Counted from the stretch's first letter, positions 1 through 11,052 are shown. The stretch: 64,000 nt of DNA from Rhynchospora pubera (GCA_028095005.1 CM051459.1:4269190-4333189); one strand, 5' to 3'. Notes: generated by a model not told the origin, from the sequence alone. Numbers and translations are program-made.

Positions 1-1046
1 TTACCTATGATGGGCTCTATAACGTCGAGCATTACTGGTCTGATGAGGAAACTTATGTTGTTAAAGGCCTTCCGATGAAGGCACGTGTGTTCAGGTTCCG
101 GCTGAAGCGGCTTAAGGGCCAACCTGAACGGAACTGGCATGAGTTGAAAAGGATGCAGAAGTCAAAGGTGAGGGAAGGACTGTGCTTGAAGGATATTTCT
201 CTAGGTCAAGAAAAGGTGCCAATCTGTGTTGTAAATACTATTAATGATGAGAAAACGCCGCAGTTTCATTACATCACCAAGACAGTCTATCCATCCTGGT
301 GCCGGAACAGCCGGCCCAATGGATGCAATTGCAAAGGTCGGTGCTCTGACGTGGAGACCTGCTCCTGTGCAGTTAAGAACGGGGGCCAGATCCCATTCAA
401 TTTTAACGGAGCCATTGTTCGGGCAAAGCCACTGATATATGAGTGTGGGCCTGCATGTGGGTGCCCTTCATCTTGCTACAACCGGGTCAGCCAGAAAGGC
501 ATTAAGTTCCCTCTAGAAGTATTCAAGACTGAGAAGCGGGGCTGGGGTGTGCGTTCTCTGTCCTCAATCCCTTCTGGCAGCTTCGTGTGTGAGTACACTG
601 GAGAGCTGTTGCGGGACCAAGAGGCAGAGCAGAGGAAGAACGACGAGTACCTGTTTGACATAGGACACAACTATGATGACTCTGCACTTTGGGAGGGGCT
701 GCCGAGTGACGTGCTTGGCATCAGCAATGGAGGGCCTCAGGGGGTCAGCTCATTAGAGGGGGGTAAGCAGGAGGGTTTCACCATAGATGCACGGGAGAGC
801 GGGAATGTGGGGCGATTCATTAACCATAGCTGCTCCCCTAATCTGTATGCACAGAATGTGCTATTTGATCATGATGACAAGAAGATGCCACACATCATGT
901 TTTTCGCAGCTGAGAATATTCCCCCTCTGAAGGAGCTGACGTACCACTACAACTACACCATAGGTTCAGTCCATGATTCTGATGGCAAGGTGAAGGTCAA
1001 AGAGTGTTATTGTGGGACGTCAGAGTGCAAGGGGAGACTCTATTAG
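1..1046 (+). CDS. SUVH5/6-class histone H3K9 methyltransferase, 3' part (5' end outside window)
   Basis: The frame is open from base 3 to a TAG at 1044-1046, giving 347 residues with no intron. Order seen: end of an SRA (YDG) domain (YDGLYNVEHYW...), a pre-SET zinc cluster (CNCKGRCSDVETCSC, then ECGPACGCPSSC), SET domain (RGWGVRSL, CEYTGELL, NVGRFINHSCSPNLYAQN, ELTYHYNY) and post-SET (CYCGTSECKGRLY). The family binds methylated cytosine through SRA and methylates H3 lysine 9 in heterochromatin. The FINHSCSPNLYAQNVL stretch and spacing resemble SUVH5/SUVH6 more than SUVH1/3 or SUVH4; this subclass call is from memory. The start codon lies upstream of the window, so the ATG at 75 is internal. 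Oddity: the usual YDY of the last SET motif reads YHY. Confidence 0.93.
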   Translation, partial: TYDGLYNVEHYWSDEETYVVKGLPMKARVFRFRLKRLKGQPERNWHELKRMQKSKVREGLCLKDISLGQEKVPICVVNTINDEKTPQFHYITKTVYPSWCRNSRPNGCNCKGRCSDVETCSCAVKNGGQIPFNFNGAIVRAKPLIYECGPACGCPSSCYNRVSQKGIKFPLEVFKTEKRGWGVRSLSSIPSGSFVCEYTGELLRDQEAEQRKNDEYLFDIGHNYDDSALWEGLPSDVLGISNGGPQGVSSLEGGKQEGFTIDARESGNVGRFINHSCSPNLYAQNVLFDHDDKKMPHIMFFAAENIPPLKELTYHYNYTIGSVHDSDGKVKVKECYCGTSECKGRLY

Positions 1047-2919
1047 TTTGATTTCTCCTTTGCCTTTTTTTTTCCCTGAGTTGTTTGGAGTGTGCACAGA
1101 TACAATAATTGCTATGCAATACTTGTCAATGTGTCTTAGAAATAGGACTGATGTGATTTTGTTGTTCTAACTGTGGCTAACTTGGCATTGGTTACCTTTA
1201 GTCTGGATATTGGAACTTTCTGTGAGCAACATATGCTGTTAATAGTCTCTGTTTTGAAATGCAATTTAACTGGTTTGTTTCTGGTGCTTTTCATTATTTG
1301 ATGATATGATTTACCTCCTTTGAAAGCTAGTTGGTTAATTTTTATTTGCTGAGAAGGTATGTTGAGAATTTGGTCGCAGCTGCTGCTGAGCGACTAAGAT
1401 GTTTTGTTCATCAATGATTTTGTTAATTTCTTTTGTGTTTGTTTTGAACTGCATTCAAATATCTTTTGACACGGCTTGATAATGTGCTTGCCAGTTTTCA
1501 TCAGGAAAAAAAAGACAAAAAAAAAAATGGTTTGGTGTTGAATTTAATAGATTGCAGTTTATGTTTTGTTGAAGTAAGATGATCATTTTGTAATTTTTTA
1601 ATGGAACTCGCTTGTAAAGGGCCAATGCATTTTTCTGCTTTGATGAAGTAATTAATAGTGCGAAGTTTCTTGGATTCGCCTATTTGCGTATACTTTCTGT
1701 AAAACCCGGAGAACCTCAAATGATCTGTTAAAACACAAGGATCTGTTAATAAGAGAAATAGCCAGCTGATTACTAACAACAACCGCAAGAACTTTTTCTC
1801 CTAGTTGGAACTGTATTTTTGGACATATAGTTTGCTGCCGCACCGAAACTTGTACACACCATAGATTGCGCTTGTCATCTGTCTTGCTTGTTTCTATTTA
1901 ATTAACTTAGCATATTTCATGACCTTGGAAAGCTCTCAAATGTTGCTGACGGCAGTTGGTAAAATCTAGTGAGTTATCAGATGTTTAAACTCCTTTACCA
2001 GCCTTAAAAATGAAATTCTTTGCCAAAGTGTGCACATTCAGGCTGTGAACTTTAGTGATTAATAACTGTGATTGCTGTGCACTATGCTGCAACATGCTGT
2101 GAACTTTAGTGATTAATAGCAGCCTTAAAAAAAATGTGAGGCATATATGATGTTACTGGCAAAAATACTGTAATATTTCTAACTCTTTTGCTGTTAGTTA
2201 TAGCCTGTAGACTGAGCAAAAACAGCAATCAATATTCCTGCGCAGATTCTTTTCTCTTCTTTTTTTTTTGTTTTGGAAGAATTTATATCTCAGTTTGCAT
2301 TTGATTTCGATATTATTATAATGCAAATTTCCAAGCATATTTTGATCTTTTCAGTTTGAATTCAAAATATGCCGCATTTAATTTGCTGCTAAACCAGCCA
2401 AGTTCTGATTGAATTGGAGCAAGCTATTCATGATTTTAACTACCATTGATGGTAACGCAATTGTCATCCCAGTTTTATATCCTGATTTATAAGAATGAAA
2501 AGGGTATAATGATCATTGGGCTAAAAATACCTTATTTATCTTGTATAATTATGATTATCCAAACGAGAAAAGGAGAGGGGAAAGGATAAGAAAGGTATTT
2601 TTTTTTCCCCTGTGGTGCGCAGATTAAGCAGATCTTTAGAGATTATTTGTGTCTGTAATATATTGTAAACTATTGGAGATTATTAGAATTCTAGTTGAGA
2701 GAAAAGAGTGTAGGTAGATCGGAGATGATTATCATTGTCTTTAGAATTGGTTCATAAATAAATCCAAACATTTATAATCATTCAACACAATTTAATACAA
2801 TCTCCATTTCCTATTAATATTTATGTTACATATGCATTTTTGAAAAAAAAAATTATTGGATCCCCATGAAAATATGGAACTTGTTTCGTTTTTTTACCTT
2901 TATATTTACTATCTAACTG
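1047..2919. other. Intergenic, 3' flank of the SUVH gene
   Basis: AT-rich DNA with no convincing reading frame. It should contain the SUVH 3' UTR. A short direct duplication is visible at about 2040-2065 and 2096-2120 (both contain gctgtgaactttagtgatt). Nothing else recognised. Confidence 0.6.
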
Positions 2920-3125
2920 GGTGTGTTTGGATGAGCATGGAATAAGGAATAAGAATAAGGAATTTCGGCCAAATTCCTTATTCTTATACTATGATTTTGT
3001 TAGTATAGGAATAAGGGCCCAAATTCCTTATTCTTGTGTTGTTTGGGTTGCACAAGAATAAGAATAAGCACGCATACCGAAATTTCTTATTCTTATTCTT
3101 TATTCCATGCTCATCCAAACACACC
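2920..3125. mobile_element. MITE with about 48-bp terminal inverted repeats
   Basis: A 206-bp segment begins ggtgtgtttggatgagcatg and ends with its reverse complement (catgctcatccaaacacacc). The inverted match continues for about 48 bp with few mismatches. The inner part repeats the motif ggaataagaataagg in both orientations. Flanks do not give a clean target duplication (ctg versus tta). The GGTGTGTTTGG end resembles PIF/Harbinger-type termini, but the superfamily is not settled. Confidence 0.75.
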
Positions 3126-3892
3126 TTAAAATGTAACTATTATATAAATACCAGCTTTATGATGCATAATCCCATCCAAAAAAAAAAAAATCTAGCTCTG
3201 TCCACTCGAACCGCCAATTATTAAGAACATTTAATCAACCGAAGGAAAATAGAGAAGTCCGTTAAAATAAAACATACAACTGTATATCTTAACCCTGCTA
3301 TTATTTAAAAAAAAAAAAATCATCGACATCTCTCAATGGTTTAGTCAGACCAATGACCTAATTACGGATGCATTATCTTTCTCACGTGCACGAATATATC
3401 TAGTAAAGACATTGCCAATTAAAGATATGCAACTTATGAATATTTAAAATTAAAAAATTTGGTCTCAAGTCTCAACTATAGTTAAAAACACCTAACACAA
3501 ACTACATGATTAGTGCATCTAACTGAACACATACAAACTTTTAAATAATCCCTTAAAGTATTTAACTAAACCTAAAAACTAAAAATCTAAATTATTAGTG
3601 CATCTAACTGAACACTTACACACTTTAATTCATTTCTTAAAATTGGTCAAAAAAATTTTTGCTGATGTCAGCACACGAAAATTTAGATTTTTAAGCTCAT
3701 TTCTAGCTCCCTGGCATGTTGGATGTTTTTTGTTGGATGGTGTATATCACACTTGGTTTAAAGGCCAAGTTAGACTTAACAATGATCGAATTAGACTTTT
3801 TTAATGATAATTTAGCATAATCATGTCACTTGGACAACCTAAAAATTTAAAAAAATGATTAGATATTATAATTATATCATATAAAACATCAA

Positions 3893-3896
<4 letters not shown>
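3126..3896. other. Intergenic AT-rich DNA
   Basis: No gene seen. A near-duplicate phrase (attagtgcatctaactgaac) occurs at about 3511 and 3596, suggesting a small local duplication of roughly 85 bp period. Confidence 0.5.

Positions 3897-3932
<36 letters not shown>
3897..3932. repeat. (TA)n microsatellite
   Basis: About 36 bp of uninterrupted TA directly abutting the left end of the inverted-repeat element that follows; TA continues at its right end (4317-4344). Confidence 0.9.
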
Positions 3933-3935
<3 letters not shown>

Positions 3936-4316
3936 TTTAGCTACGGTGAGTCGCGACTCACGGACCCTCCGGTGAGTCGCGACCAAAACTTCTAGATCTA
4001 GATCTAGATCAAAATGACCGATTCAAACCGTCCAATATGATCTCCCTATTGAAATCTCCGTGCAAACTAAATTTTTTATTTTTTCGAAATTTTTAATTAT
4101 TTTTTTCGGATTTTTAAAAACTGATGTTTTGAATGGTTCAGAACCAATTAGATTAACGATTTTCTAAATTTTCAAAAAAAATACTTAAAAATTTCGAAAA
4201 AATGAAAAATTTGGTCTACATGGAGATTTCAATAGGGAGATCATATTGGACGGTTTGGATCGGTCATTTTGATCTAGATCTAGGAGTTTTGGTCGCGACT
4301 CACCGGAGCTAAACTC
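3933..4316. mobile_element. Palindromic MITE (GAGTTTAGCT type) in a TA tract
   Basis: The left end reads gagtttagctacggtgagtc; the right end is its reverse complement with few changes (ctccggtgag version). Nearly the whole 384 bp folds on itself through a shared core: tgaccgattcaaaccgtcc, then gatctccctattgaaatctc, then tttttcgaaatttttaa. The left arm also holds a small palindrome, gtgagtcgcgactcac. It is a relative of the element at 29482-29890, whose 9-bp target duplication points to a Mutator-like origin. Both flanks are TA repeats, so a target duplication cannot be scored here. Confidence 0.85.
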
Positions 4317-4344
4317 TATATATATGTATATATATATATATATA
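4317..4344. repeat. (TA)n microsatellite between two MITEs
   Basis: Short imperfect TA run (one G) joining the right end of one palindromic element to the left end of the next. Confidence 0.8.
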
Positions 4345-4738
4345 GAACGAATATAGGACACTTATGTGTACGGATCGTCTCCGTACACATAAGTCGTTTT
4401 TCAAGATCCAAAATCCAAACGGTCAATCCGAACCGTTCAAGTTGTTCTCCATATTGAAAAACTCAGATAGACCAAATTTTATATTTTTTCGATTTTTTTG
4501 CTATTTATTATGATATTTTCAAATTGGAGAATCTGAAATGCTCCAATTGTAGTGCTTTTTGAAAATATCATAATAAATAGAAAAAAATTGAAAAAATGTA
4601 AAATTTGGTCTATCTAGGTTTTTTTAAATATGGATAACAACTTGAACAGTTCGGACTGACCGTTTGAATTTTGGATCTTGAAAAACGACTTATGTGTACG
4701 GAGATGATCCGTGCACATGAATGTATTTTTTCCATTCT
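4345..4738. mobile_element. Palindromic MITE (ACACTTATGTGTACGG type)
   Basis: Left arm: acttatgtgtacggatcgtc followed by tccgtacacataagtcg. Right arm: cgacttatgtgtacggagat then gatccgtgcacatgaatg, an imperfect inverted copy. The interior has the same core as its neighbours (ccgaaccgttcaagttgttc, ctccatattgaaaa, accaaattttatattttttc) in both orientations. The right outer end has diverged and leads into a tandem repeat. Confidence 0.8.
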
Positions 4739-5160
4739 CTCTTTCTCTATATATATATAGACACGCGCGCACACACACAAATATAAATAAATTTGAATCT
4801 GGCATTTTTAAATCTGGCCCTTCTAAGATCTTAGCCTTAAAGTTTGGTCCCAATTTCATCTCCGTACACATGAATGTATTTTTTCCATTCTCTCTTTCTC
4901 TCTATATATATAGACACGCGCGCACACACACAAATATAAATAAATTTGAATCTGGCATTTTTAAATCTGGCCCTTCTAAGATCTTAGCCTTAAAGTTTGG
5001 TCCCAATTTCATCTCCGTACACATGAATGTATTTTTTCCATTCTCTCTTTCTCTATATATATATAGACACGCGCGCACACACACAAATATAAATAAATTT
5101 GAATCTGGCATTTTTAAATCTGGCCCTTCTAAGATCTTAGCCTTAAAGTTTGGTCCCAAT
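4716..5160. repeat. Three tandem copies of a 153-bp unit
   Basis: The phrase catgaatgtattttttccat recurs at 4716, 4869 and 5022, so the period is 153 bp, and the copies are almost identical. Each contains a TA run, a (CG)(CA) run (acacgcgcgcacacacac) and the same 3' half. The unit begins with the outer end of the adjacent MITE, so it probably arose by duplication at that element's edge. Because 153 is divisible by 3, any open frame is repeated and creates a spurious 153-codon ORF. Confidence 0.92.
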
Positions 5161-5515
5161 TATAAAATTTGACTCTGATTCTTTAAAGTCTACCCTTCTT
5201 ATGCTCTTGTAAGGACCAGGTCGGACCAAACTTTCAGAAGGGCTGGCCAAGAGCCAGAGGTTTTTGGCATATCACTGTAAGTTTTATAACCGACCGGTGT
5301 TCAAGCTCACGGATTAATGTTAACTTGACAGTAATTTTAAGCAATTATTTAATATCTCCACTACTTATAAAGCATAAGTAGAACAGGCATAAACTTCGAG
5401 ATAAAAGGGAGTTACACCCCTCTAATATCAAATATGGATCATTGATTTTGTTAATCTACTATGATCTACGGTTCAGATTCAAATATCAGACTAAAAAGTC
5501 GACCTTTTATCTGTC

Positions 5516-5600
5516 GGGGCGGTGCGTTGGAGCGGAGTCGCTGGTCGGTACGAAGTTTGGTTTCGCTGCTCACGTACGCGAGTTCGAATCTCTGCCTCGC
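5516..5600 (+). other. tRNA-like segment with a Pol III B-box-like motif
   Basis: About 85 bp of GC-rich sequence starting ggggcggtgcgttggagcgg and ending gttcgaatctctgcctcgc. GTTCGAATC matches the B box / T loop, and the outer seven bases (ggggcgg with ctgcctc) can pair with wobbles. The T stem is poor and no clear anticodon arm is seen, so this is not a normal tRNA gene. It may be a tRNA-derived SINE head within the Helitron or a chance match. Confidence 0.3.
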
Positions 5601-6442
5601 TTAATTTTTAATTTTTTTTTACTATCGTGTTTTTTTCTCTCCGAACCCTAATTATTTTTTGGCTGCTCAATTTCTTTCCTTCTTCGCTTCCCTCTCTCAA
5701 CTCCTGCCTCCCTCACCGCAGCCACAAATGGAAACCAATTTTAAATTTGTTCTACATGCGCCAGCCCTTCTCTCGCTCCTAAATCTAAATCTAAAATTAG
5801 AAATAAAAAGAAGACTTGCTAGGGTTTGTTCTCTGACGGCGCTATCCCTTCTCTCAACCCAAATCACTCCCCTTGCGCAAAGATAATAAAAAGGAGGAAG
5901 CTGAGACGTTCCACAGGTTAGGAGCTTCGGCCATGCTATTCATGCATTTGTTAAAGGCAAATAAATCGGTAAGTTTCCTAACTCCAATGCTTTCGCAATA
6001 AAGAAAAATAAAGTTATTTCATCTACGATAGTAATCAAAATAGTTGATCTTTAGGAACTGGGCATGGATGCAAGATCCAATTTTTCTTTCAATTTCAACC
6101 CGTCTCACTTCATATAATCAAATAAAATACTCATCAGACGTTGATTATTTGCTTTTTTCATATTTTCTTTTTTTCATTGTTGGAGAACATGCATGATATA
6201 TTAGTGCTTCTAGATCCTAATTTATTTGTTTTGGCTTTATATTTAGCTCTTGGATTAGTCATGGGGATTAAGGAGGATTGAAGAAGAAGGTAATCGTTGT
6301 GTCTTTATATTTATTTACTCTTTGAATTGCCTTGGCCCTTTAGCTTAGTTAGAATTTATAATTTGGGTTGAGAATAGTATCTATTGGGTTTGTGATGGAA
6401 ATGTGTTTAGCTAATTGCGAACAATTGATAAAATTTTCCACT

Positions 6443-6538
6443 TTAGCGAAGTACAATCTGGTGATGGTAGGCAATCAATCGGTCGGAAAGACTAGTATTA
6501 ACACCATGTTCATGTATGACAAGTTTGATTGTAAATAG
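6443..6538 (+). pseudogene. Captured RABH (Rab6-type) GTPase fragment
   Basis: Translation from 6443 begins LAKYNLVMVGNQSVGKTS and continues INTMFMYDKFDCK before a TAG at 6536-6538. It aligns with the start of plant RABH1/Rab6, including the P-loop G-x(4)-GK-T/S (here GNQSVGKT) and the FMYDKFD stretch. Several conserved positions differ and the frame stops where the switch I region should begin. It lies inside the Helitron and is best read as a decayed captured exon. Confidence 0.75.
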
Positions 6539-6805
6539 AAGACGATGCAGCCGCCTATTCCGACTACGTCTGGCTTCGCCTCTTCAAGTATACTCTCTTC
6601 CCCTATTAACTCTACTAATTTCTCTTTTCAATTTAATATCTATCAGCGTTATTCTGTATGGGTTTGAGTGCTAGGAGGGTGGTTTATGCATTGCAAAACA
6701 AAATTGTAGATTGGAGAAATAGAATCTGGTGCTGATTTATGTTAAATAGGTTAAATTGTGGAGTAATGTGTTGATTTAGCAACACTTCCTCTTATTAATT
6801 TTCAG

Positions 6806-7408
6806 TGATTATTGTGTAATGGAACTGTTACAATTGGATGCCATCCAATCAGGAGCTAGTTTTCAGAGACTTACTTCTCATGGATCAAGGATCACAAGCA
6901 TGCATGCGGTATGTGTTGGTCCTTTACTTTCCATTAACTTTTTTTTTTACAGTGGACACTTTTGTATGGTCTATTCTTTTGTAGTTTAATTGGACTCTTA
7001 TATAAAAATTCAATTTTAGGCACAATCAATTTCAATTACTGAGAAATCAAGTTCTGATAAAGAAGGTGCAAAATCAGAAAGCTATGGCCATAACATGATG
7101 AAAGCCATGGGTGCTGGTATGTAATTTAATTCCGACGTTCTTAATTCCTATGACTTGATTGTTAAACCAGGATTTGTTGTATCTTATTAAAGGAATTGTT
7201 TGCAATTAAATCTAAACAAGACAAATTTTAGAAATTGGTGATCAACAAATGCATCACTATATTTGTAAGTTGGACATAATACATCTAATTCTTGTAAGTC
7301 TTAAAATCCTTCCTAAACTTAAAAACTGAATTAGTAATCTTTACTAAATCAATATGTTGAGTTTCATGACAGGCAGTGGCAGTGGCACGGGCTCTGCATC
7401 GATCTCTG
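6806..7408 (+). pseudogene. Captured fragment of an unrecognised gene, three phase-compatible exons
   Basis: Three open segments with canonical splice borders join in one frame: 6806-6908 (acceptor ttttcag, donor gtatgt; contains MELLQLDAIQSGASFQ), 7020-7116 (acceptor ttttag, donor gtatgt; contains EKSSSDKEGAKSESYG) and 7373-7408 (acceptor gacag, donor gtagta; GSGSGTGSASIS). I do not recognise the parent protein. The arrangement inside a Helitron suggests capture of a genomic, intron-containing piece. Another exon-like piece (LNYVESTLKGKEESF, about 7744-7814) follows. Confidence 0.5.
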
Positions 7409-9036
7409 GTAGTAAATGGTTTATTCTCGATCAGTGTTAGGAGAAGCGTTGGTATGGCTAACTTGTAGAGTAAAGAGCTGGCAGAGGTGATTGGTTTTTG
7501 GTGAAATTATCTTCTCCTGTGCAATGTGCCTGGTGAAGCCTAATTCGGCTAGCAAGGTTCTCTCTCTCTCTTCAACCCCCCTTGGTATATGCCTTACTTG
7601 TGGTTCTCGATAGCATGGTTCAATACTTCAATCATTCAGTCTTCTGATATTAATTGGTGATGTTTTAATTAAAATCAGACATATGTATGTGAAGAATTGT
7701 CAATACATGCTAATGATCTTTTCTTTTCTATCTTCTTTTTCAGTCTTAATTATGTTGAGAGTACTTTGAAGGGAAAAGAGGAAAGCTTTGTGAAACAAAT
7801 AGCAAACCCAAAGGTACAATTTATGATGGTTTTTTTTTTGTGCTTATAGAGTGTTGCGCTATTATATATTGTGCAAGCTATGCAGATAGGTAGTCATAAA
7901 TATATAGTCTTTTCCAGGTTAGTCCACATGAGTTTCTTCAGACAGTTATAAAGGCTAATAACAGTTACTGAAATCACATGCCTCTTTTGCTTAAGTGTTG
8001 AATATGCAGTTATACTGGCATGAGTGTTGAATATGCAGTTTTTTTTTTATCATTTTCTGTTCTTATCATTCTTTCTCTATTGTCACTTTTATGTGCTCTA
8101 GAGAATCTAATATCTTCTTTCGGTCAGAGTCTCTCTGATAGGAACTGCGGGGACTAACACTGTTTTAGGTGCCAAAAGAGCAACAAAATGAAGGCACCTT
8201 GGTCTAACGTTTCAAAGGGGGAATATGGTGAAGCATTTTCATTGGGCTGAAGATTTAATTGAACTAATCGGCTTAGTTAGCACATGTAGTAAATTTCTCA
8301 TCTGACCAGTATCGACTCCAATTTTACTTTCTTTGTCAAAGCAAATGGAATTGGGATTTGGGAGTTTCTGGAAGGGTTATACGTGCTGATATGTTTATTA
8401 AGGTAAATTTTTAATTGAGAAAGAAATACTGCTATTTATAGTTGTATTAATATATTTGAGAAAGATATGTGCTTTCATTTTATTTGTTAGTTGGGAAATA
8501 ACGTTCCATTATTTCCTCTGTGTGAAATGAGAGTAGAAAAATTGATATATTTTGTTAGCATTGAAAAAAAAAACTAAAAGAATATAGTTATGTTTATTGA
8601 TAACATTACAAATATCAAAACACGAGACGGAATATACACAAAAAATATTGTATATCGAGAAGTGTTGCAAAACGTTTAAGGTAACAAACTTTTATTTCAA
8701 AATATATATTGCTCGCATATCATATTCACACGTGCACTCAACATATAAAATTATCTCAAAATTTTTATTTTAATTAATTTATTAATGTTTACAAAATAGA
8801 TCTGATTATCCTTTATTACATCAGCGATGCAAAAACGATTCAAGAATTTTTATAAAGTTGTATTATTCTTTTATGTTTGAGATCTCAAACTTTCCATTAA
8901 TAAACATACTTTTATAGATTTTATTTGTTTAAATCAGTGAATACTACTTAAATATTAAAAACGGATAACATATTCATGTCAAATAATAATTTTACGTATT
9001 AAAGTCTGCCCACGCGTTAAGTGGGTCTGCTGCTAG

Positions 9037-10576
9037 TCATTCTAACAAAATTCTACATTTAAAACTTCAAGTATATTAAACCGTGGGCCGATATAGAATG
9101 CAATTAAAACTTTGGAGTCTGGAGTCTTGTCAACTTAAAAAAAAAAAAAAAGAAGCGTTTCTAGATATTTAATAGCACGGGTATCAATACTATCCAAATT
9201 TTGTTTTATTGATATTTTATTTCGTAAATAAAATGTAATAACCAAATTCTATAATAACTTGAAAGTATTTAAGACGCAAGACAAAATTTTTGTCATAGCT
9301 ATTTCCTCCGTACCAGTTGGGAAGGAGAAAAGAGAAGGACAAATGGTATAAATTCTCCGTCTCTGATCAGGGATGAAGAAATTTTTTTTTTTTTTTTTTG
9401 TGCATCCAAGTTAGACACGGAGACCTTATTTAAAATCCAGACAATTTCCTTCTCAGTCCCAGGTGTAAAGTAATTTTCTAGATCCTAACGCGTGTTTCTT
9501 TTATTTTTTTTAACTTTTATTATCGTACAGTCAGAAAATAATAGATAGAACTACCAATTTTTCTATAATCCATGTGTATAAAATGAGAGAAAATGTTTCA
9601 ATCTTTATTATTAAATAATAAATATTTTTAAATATCTATCAGAGTATTAAGCAATATGTTATTTAATATTATTAAATAGATATAACATTTTCAGTTTTTA
9701 TTAGTTAATATGCATCCCGAGGCTTATTTAATAGGTAATTAATTGTTTTGTCATACCGGCATCTCCAATAGTCTCACATGATATAAAATTGTAGAGTGTC
9801 GTATTGGATTCTGAATTTGAGAGAAACTAGGTGCCTGGCGATTAACATGTGCGGAGGTTGAAAGACAAAAAAATTACGTGTATTTACATCAATTCTTTTC
9901 TTAACTATAGATATAGATAAATTATTTAAACAAAGTAAATAATTTAAACAAAGTGTATGGACACTGTTCTTTTCTTAACTATAGATATAGATAAATTACG
10001 TGTATTTACATCAATTCTTTTCTTTCGTGTCCACTGTTATTTAAACAAAGTAAACTCAGCAACCACACTTTGAGGGATAAGACAAAGTCGAAACTTGAAA
10101 AGGTTAAATAATAAGTAAGATAAATATATTGAAATGTTCAAGGATAAATAAGAAAATCAATGGAAGTTGGAAGGGTATATTAAATAGTAACCCATTTTCC
10201 AATTAGAACTTTTTTTTACAATAAGGATCAGTAACGGCGAAATTAGATGAGTCATTTTCATAAGCAGCAGCCTTTTTATATTATATGCATTTGTGTAAAT
10301 CCAATAGAAAAAATTAACATTGTGGAGTTGCGATCATGGCAAAAATGGAAAGTCGCATACGTAATTGTTCGTGTATTTTGAATTAGATTTTACTTCGTTC
10401 AAATTTTTAAAATGCATTTTCATGTGCGACCAACACATACTTGTGCAGGACAAAAATCATACACGTAAGAATTTGCAATAGTTATTCATTATTTGAGTAA
10501 TATCCAACTGCATATGAATTTACACGCATGTTTTTTTTCCTGATATTTAAATGTTGCCTTGTTAACACTTAGAAAA

Positions 10577-10578
<2 letters not shown>
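9037..10578. other. Intergenic AT-rich DNA
   Basis: No gene. A compound duplication occurs at about 9876-10060: cgtgtatttacatcaattct and ctatagatatagataaatta each appear twice, with tatttaaacaaagtaaa scattered between. Poly-A/T runs lie near 9137 and 9380. Confidence 0.55.

Positions 10579-10664
<86 letters not shown>
10579..10664. repeat. Long (TA)n microsatellite
   Basis: About 86 bp of uninterrupted alternating A and T ending exactly at the left terminus of the next inverted-repeat element. Confidence 0.95.
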
Positions 10665-10669
<5 letters not shown>

Positions 10670-11052
10670 CTAAAGTATACTCCAGCATACGGATCAAACC
10701 CGTATGCTAGAGTCGTTTCTCAAAATCTAAAATTCAAACAGTTCAAGTTGTTCTCCATGTAAAAATATCCTTCAAGACCAAATTTTACATTTTTTTGAAT
10801 TTTTTTGTTATATATTATGCTATTTTCAAATTGAATGGTCAGAAATACTCCTTTACAATTCCTTTATAGTGTTTTTTTTAAATAGCATAATATATAGTAA
10901 AAAAATTTGAAAAAAATATAAATTTAGGTTTCCTAGGAGATTTCAATATGGAGAACAATTTGAAAGGTTCGGATCGACTGTATGCATTTTAGATTTTGAG
11001 AAACGACTCCAGCATACGAACTATCTATATGCTGGAGTATACTTTAGCCAAT
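10665..11052. mobile_element. Palindromic MITE (ATTGGCTAAAGTATACTCC type), copy 1
   Basis: Begins attggctaaagtatactcca and ends with the reverse complement tggagtatactttagccaat; length 388 bp. The interior folds through the shared core (caagttgttctccatgt, gaccaaattttacatttttt and their inverted copies). Left flank is (TA)n; right flank is (CT)n then (TA)n up to about 11079. Family mate: 33595-33968. Confidence 0.88.

Larger units (their letters stand above)
5355..9036 (+). mobile_element. Non-autonomous Helitron with captured gene fragments
   Basis: The left end is TCTCCACTACTTATAAAGC preceded by A. The right end is a hairpin (GCCCAC, 7-nt loop, GTGGGT at about 9008-9026) then tctgctg and CTAG at 9033-9036, followed by T. 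A 5' TC end, a 3' hairpin about 10 nt before CTRR, and insertion between A and T without target duplication are the defining Helitron features. I see no Rep/helicase coding sequence over the 3.68 kb, so it is non-autonomous. The inside carries a RABH/Rab6 fragment and at least three exon-like pieces with splice sites on the plus strand, as expected for gene-capturing Helitrons. Confidence 0.75.

Noticed and set aside
4711..5172. A 153-codon open frame with a threefold repeated peptide
   Set aside because: It is produced by three 153-bp tandem repeats; the unit length is a multiple of three and both strands stay open. Composition is AT/CA repeat-like and no domain is seen.
10559..10762. Open frame of alternating Tyr-Ile
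   Set aside because: Translation of a TA microsatellite running into a MITE terminus.
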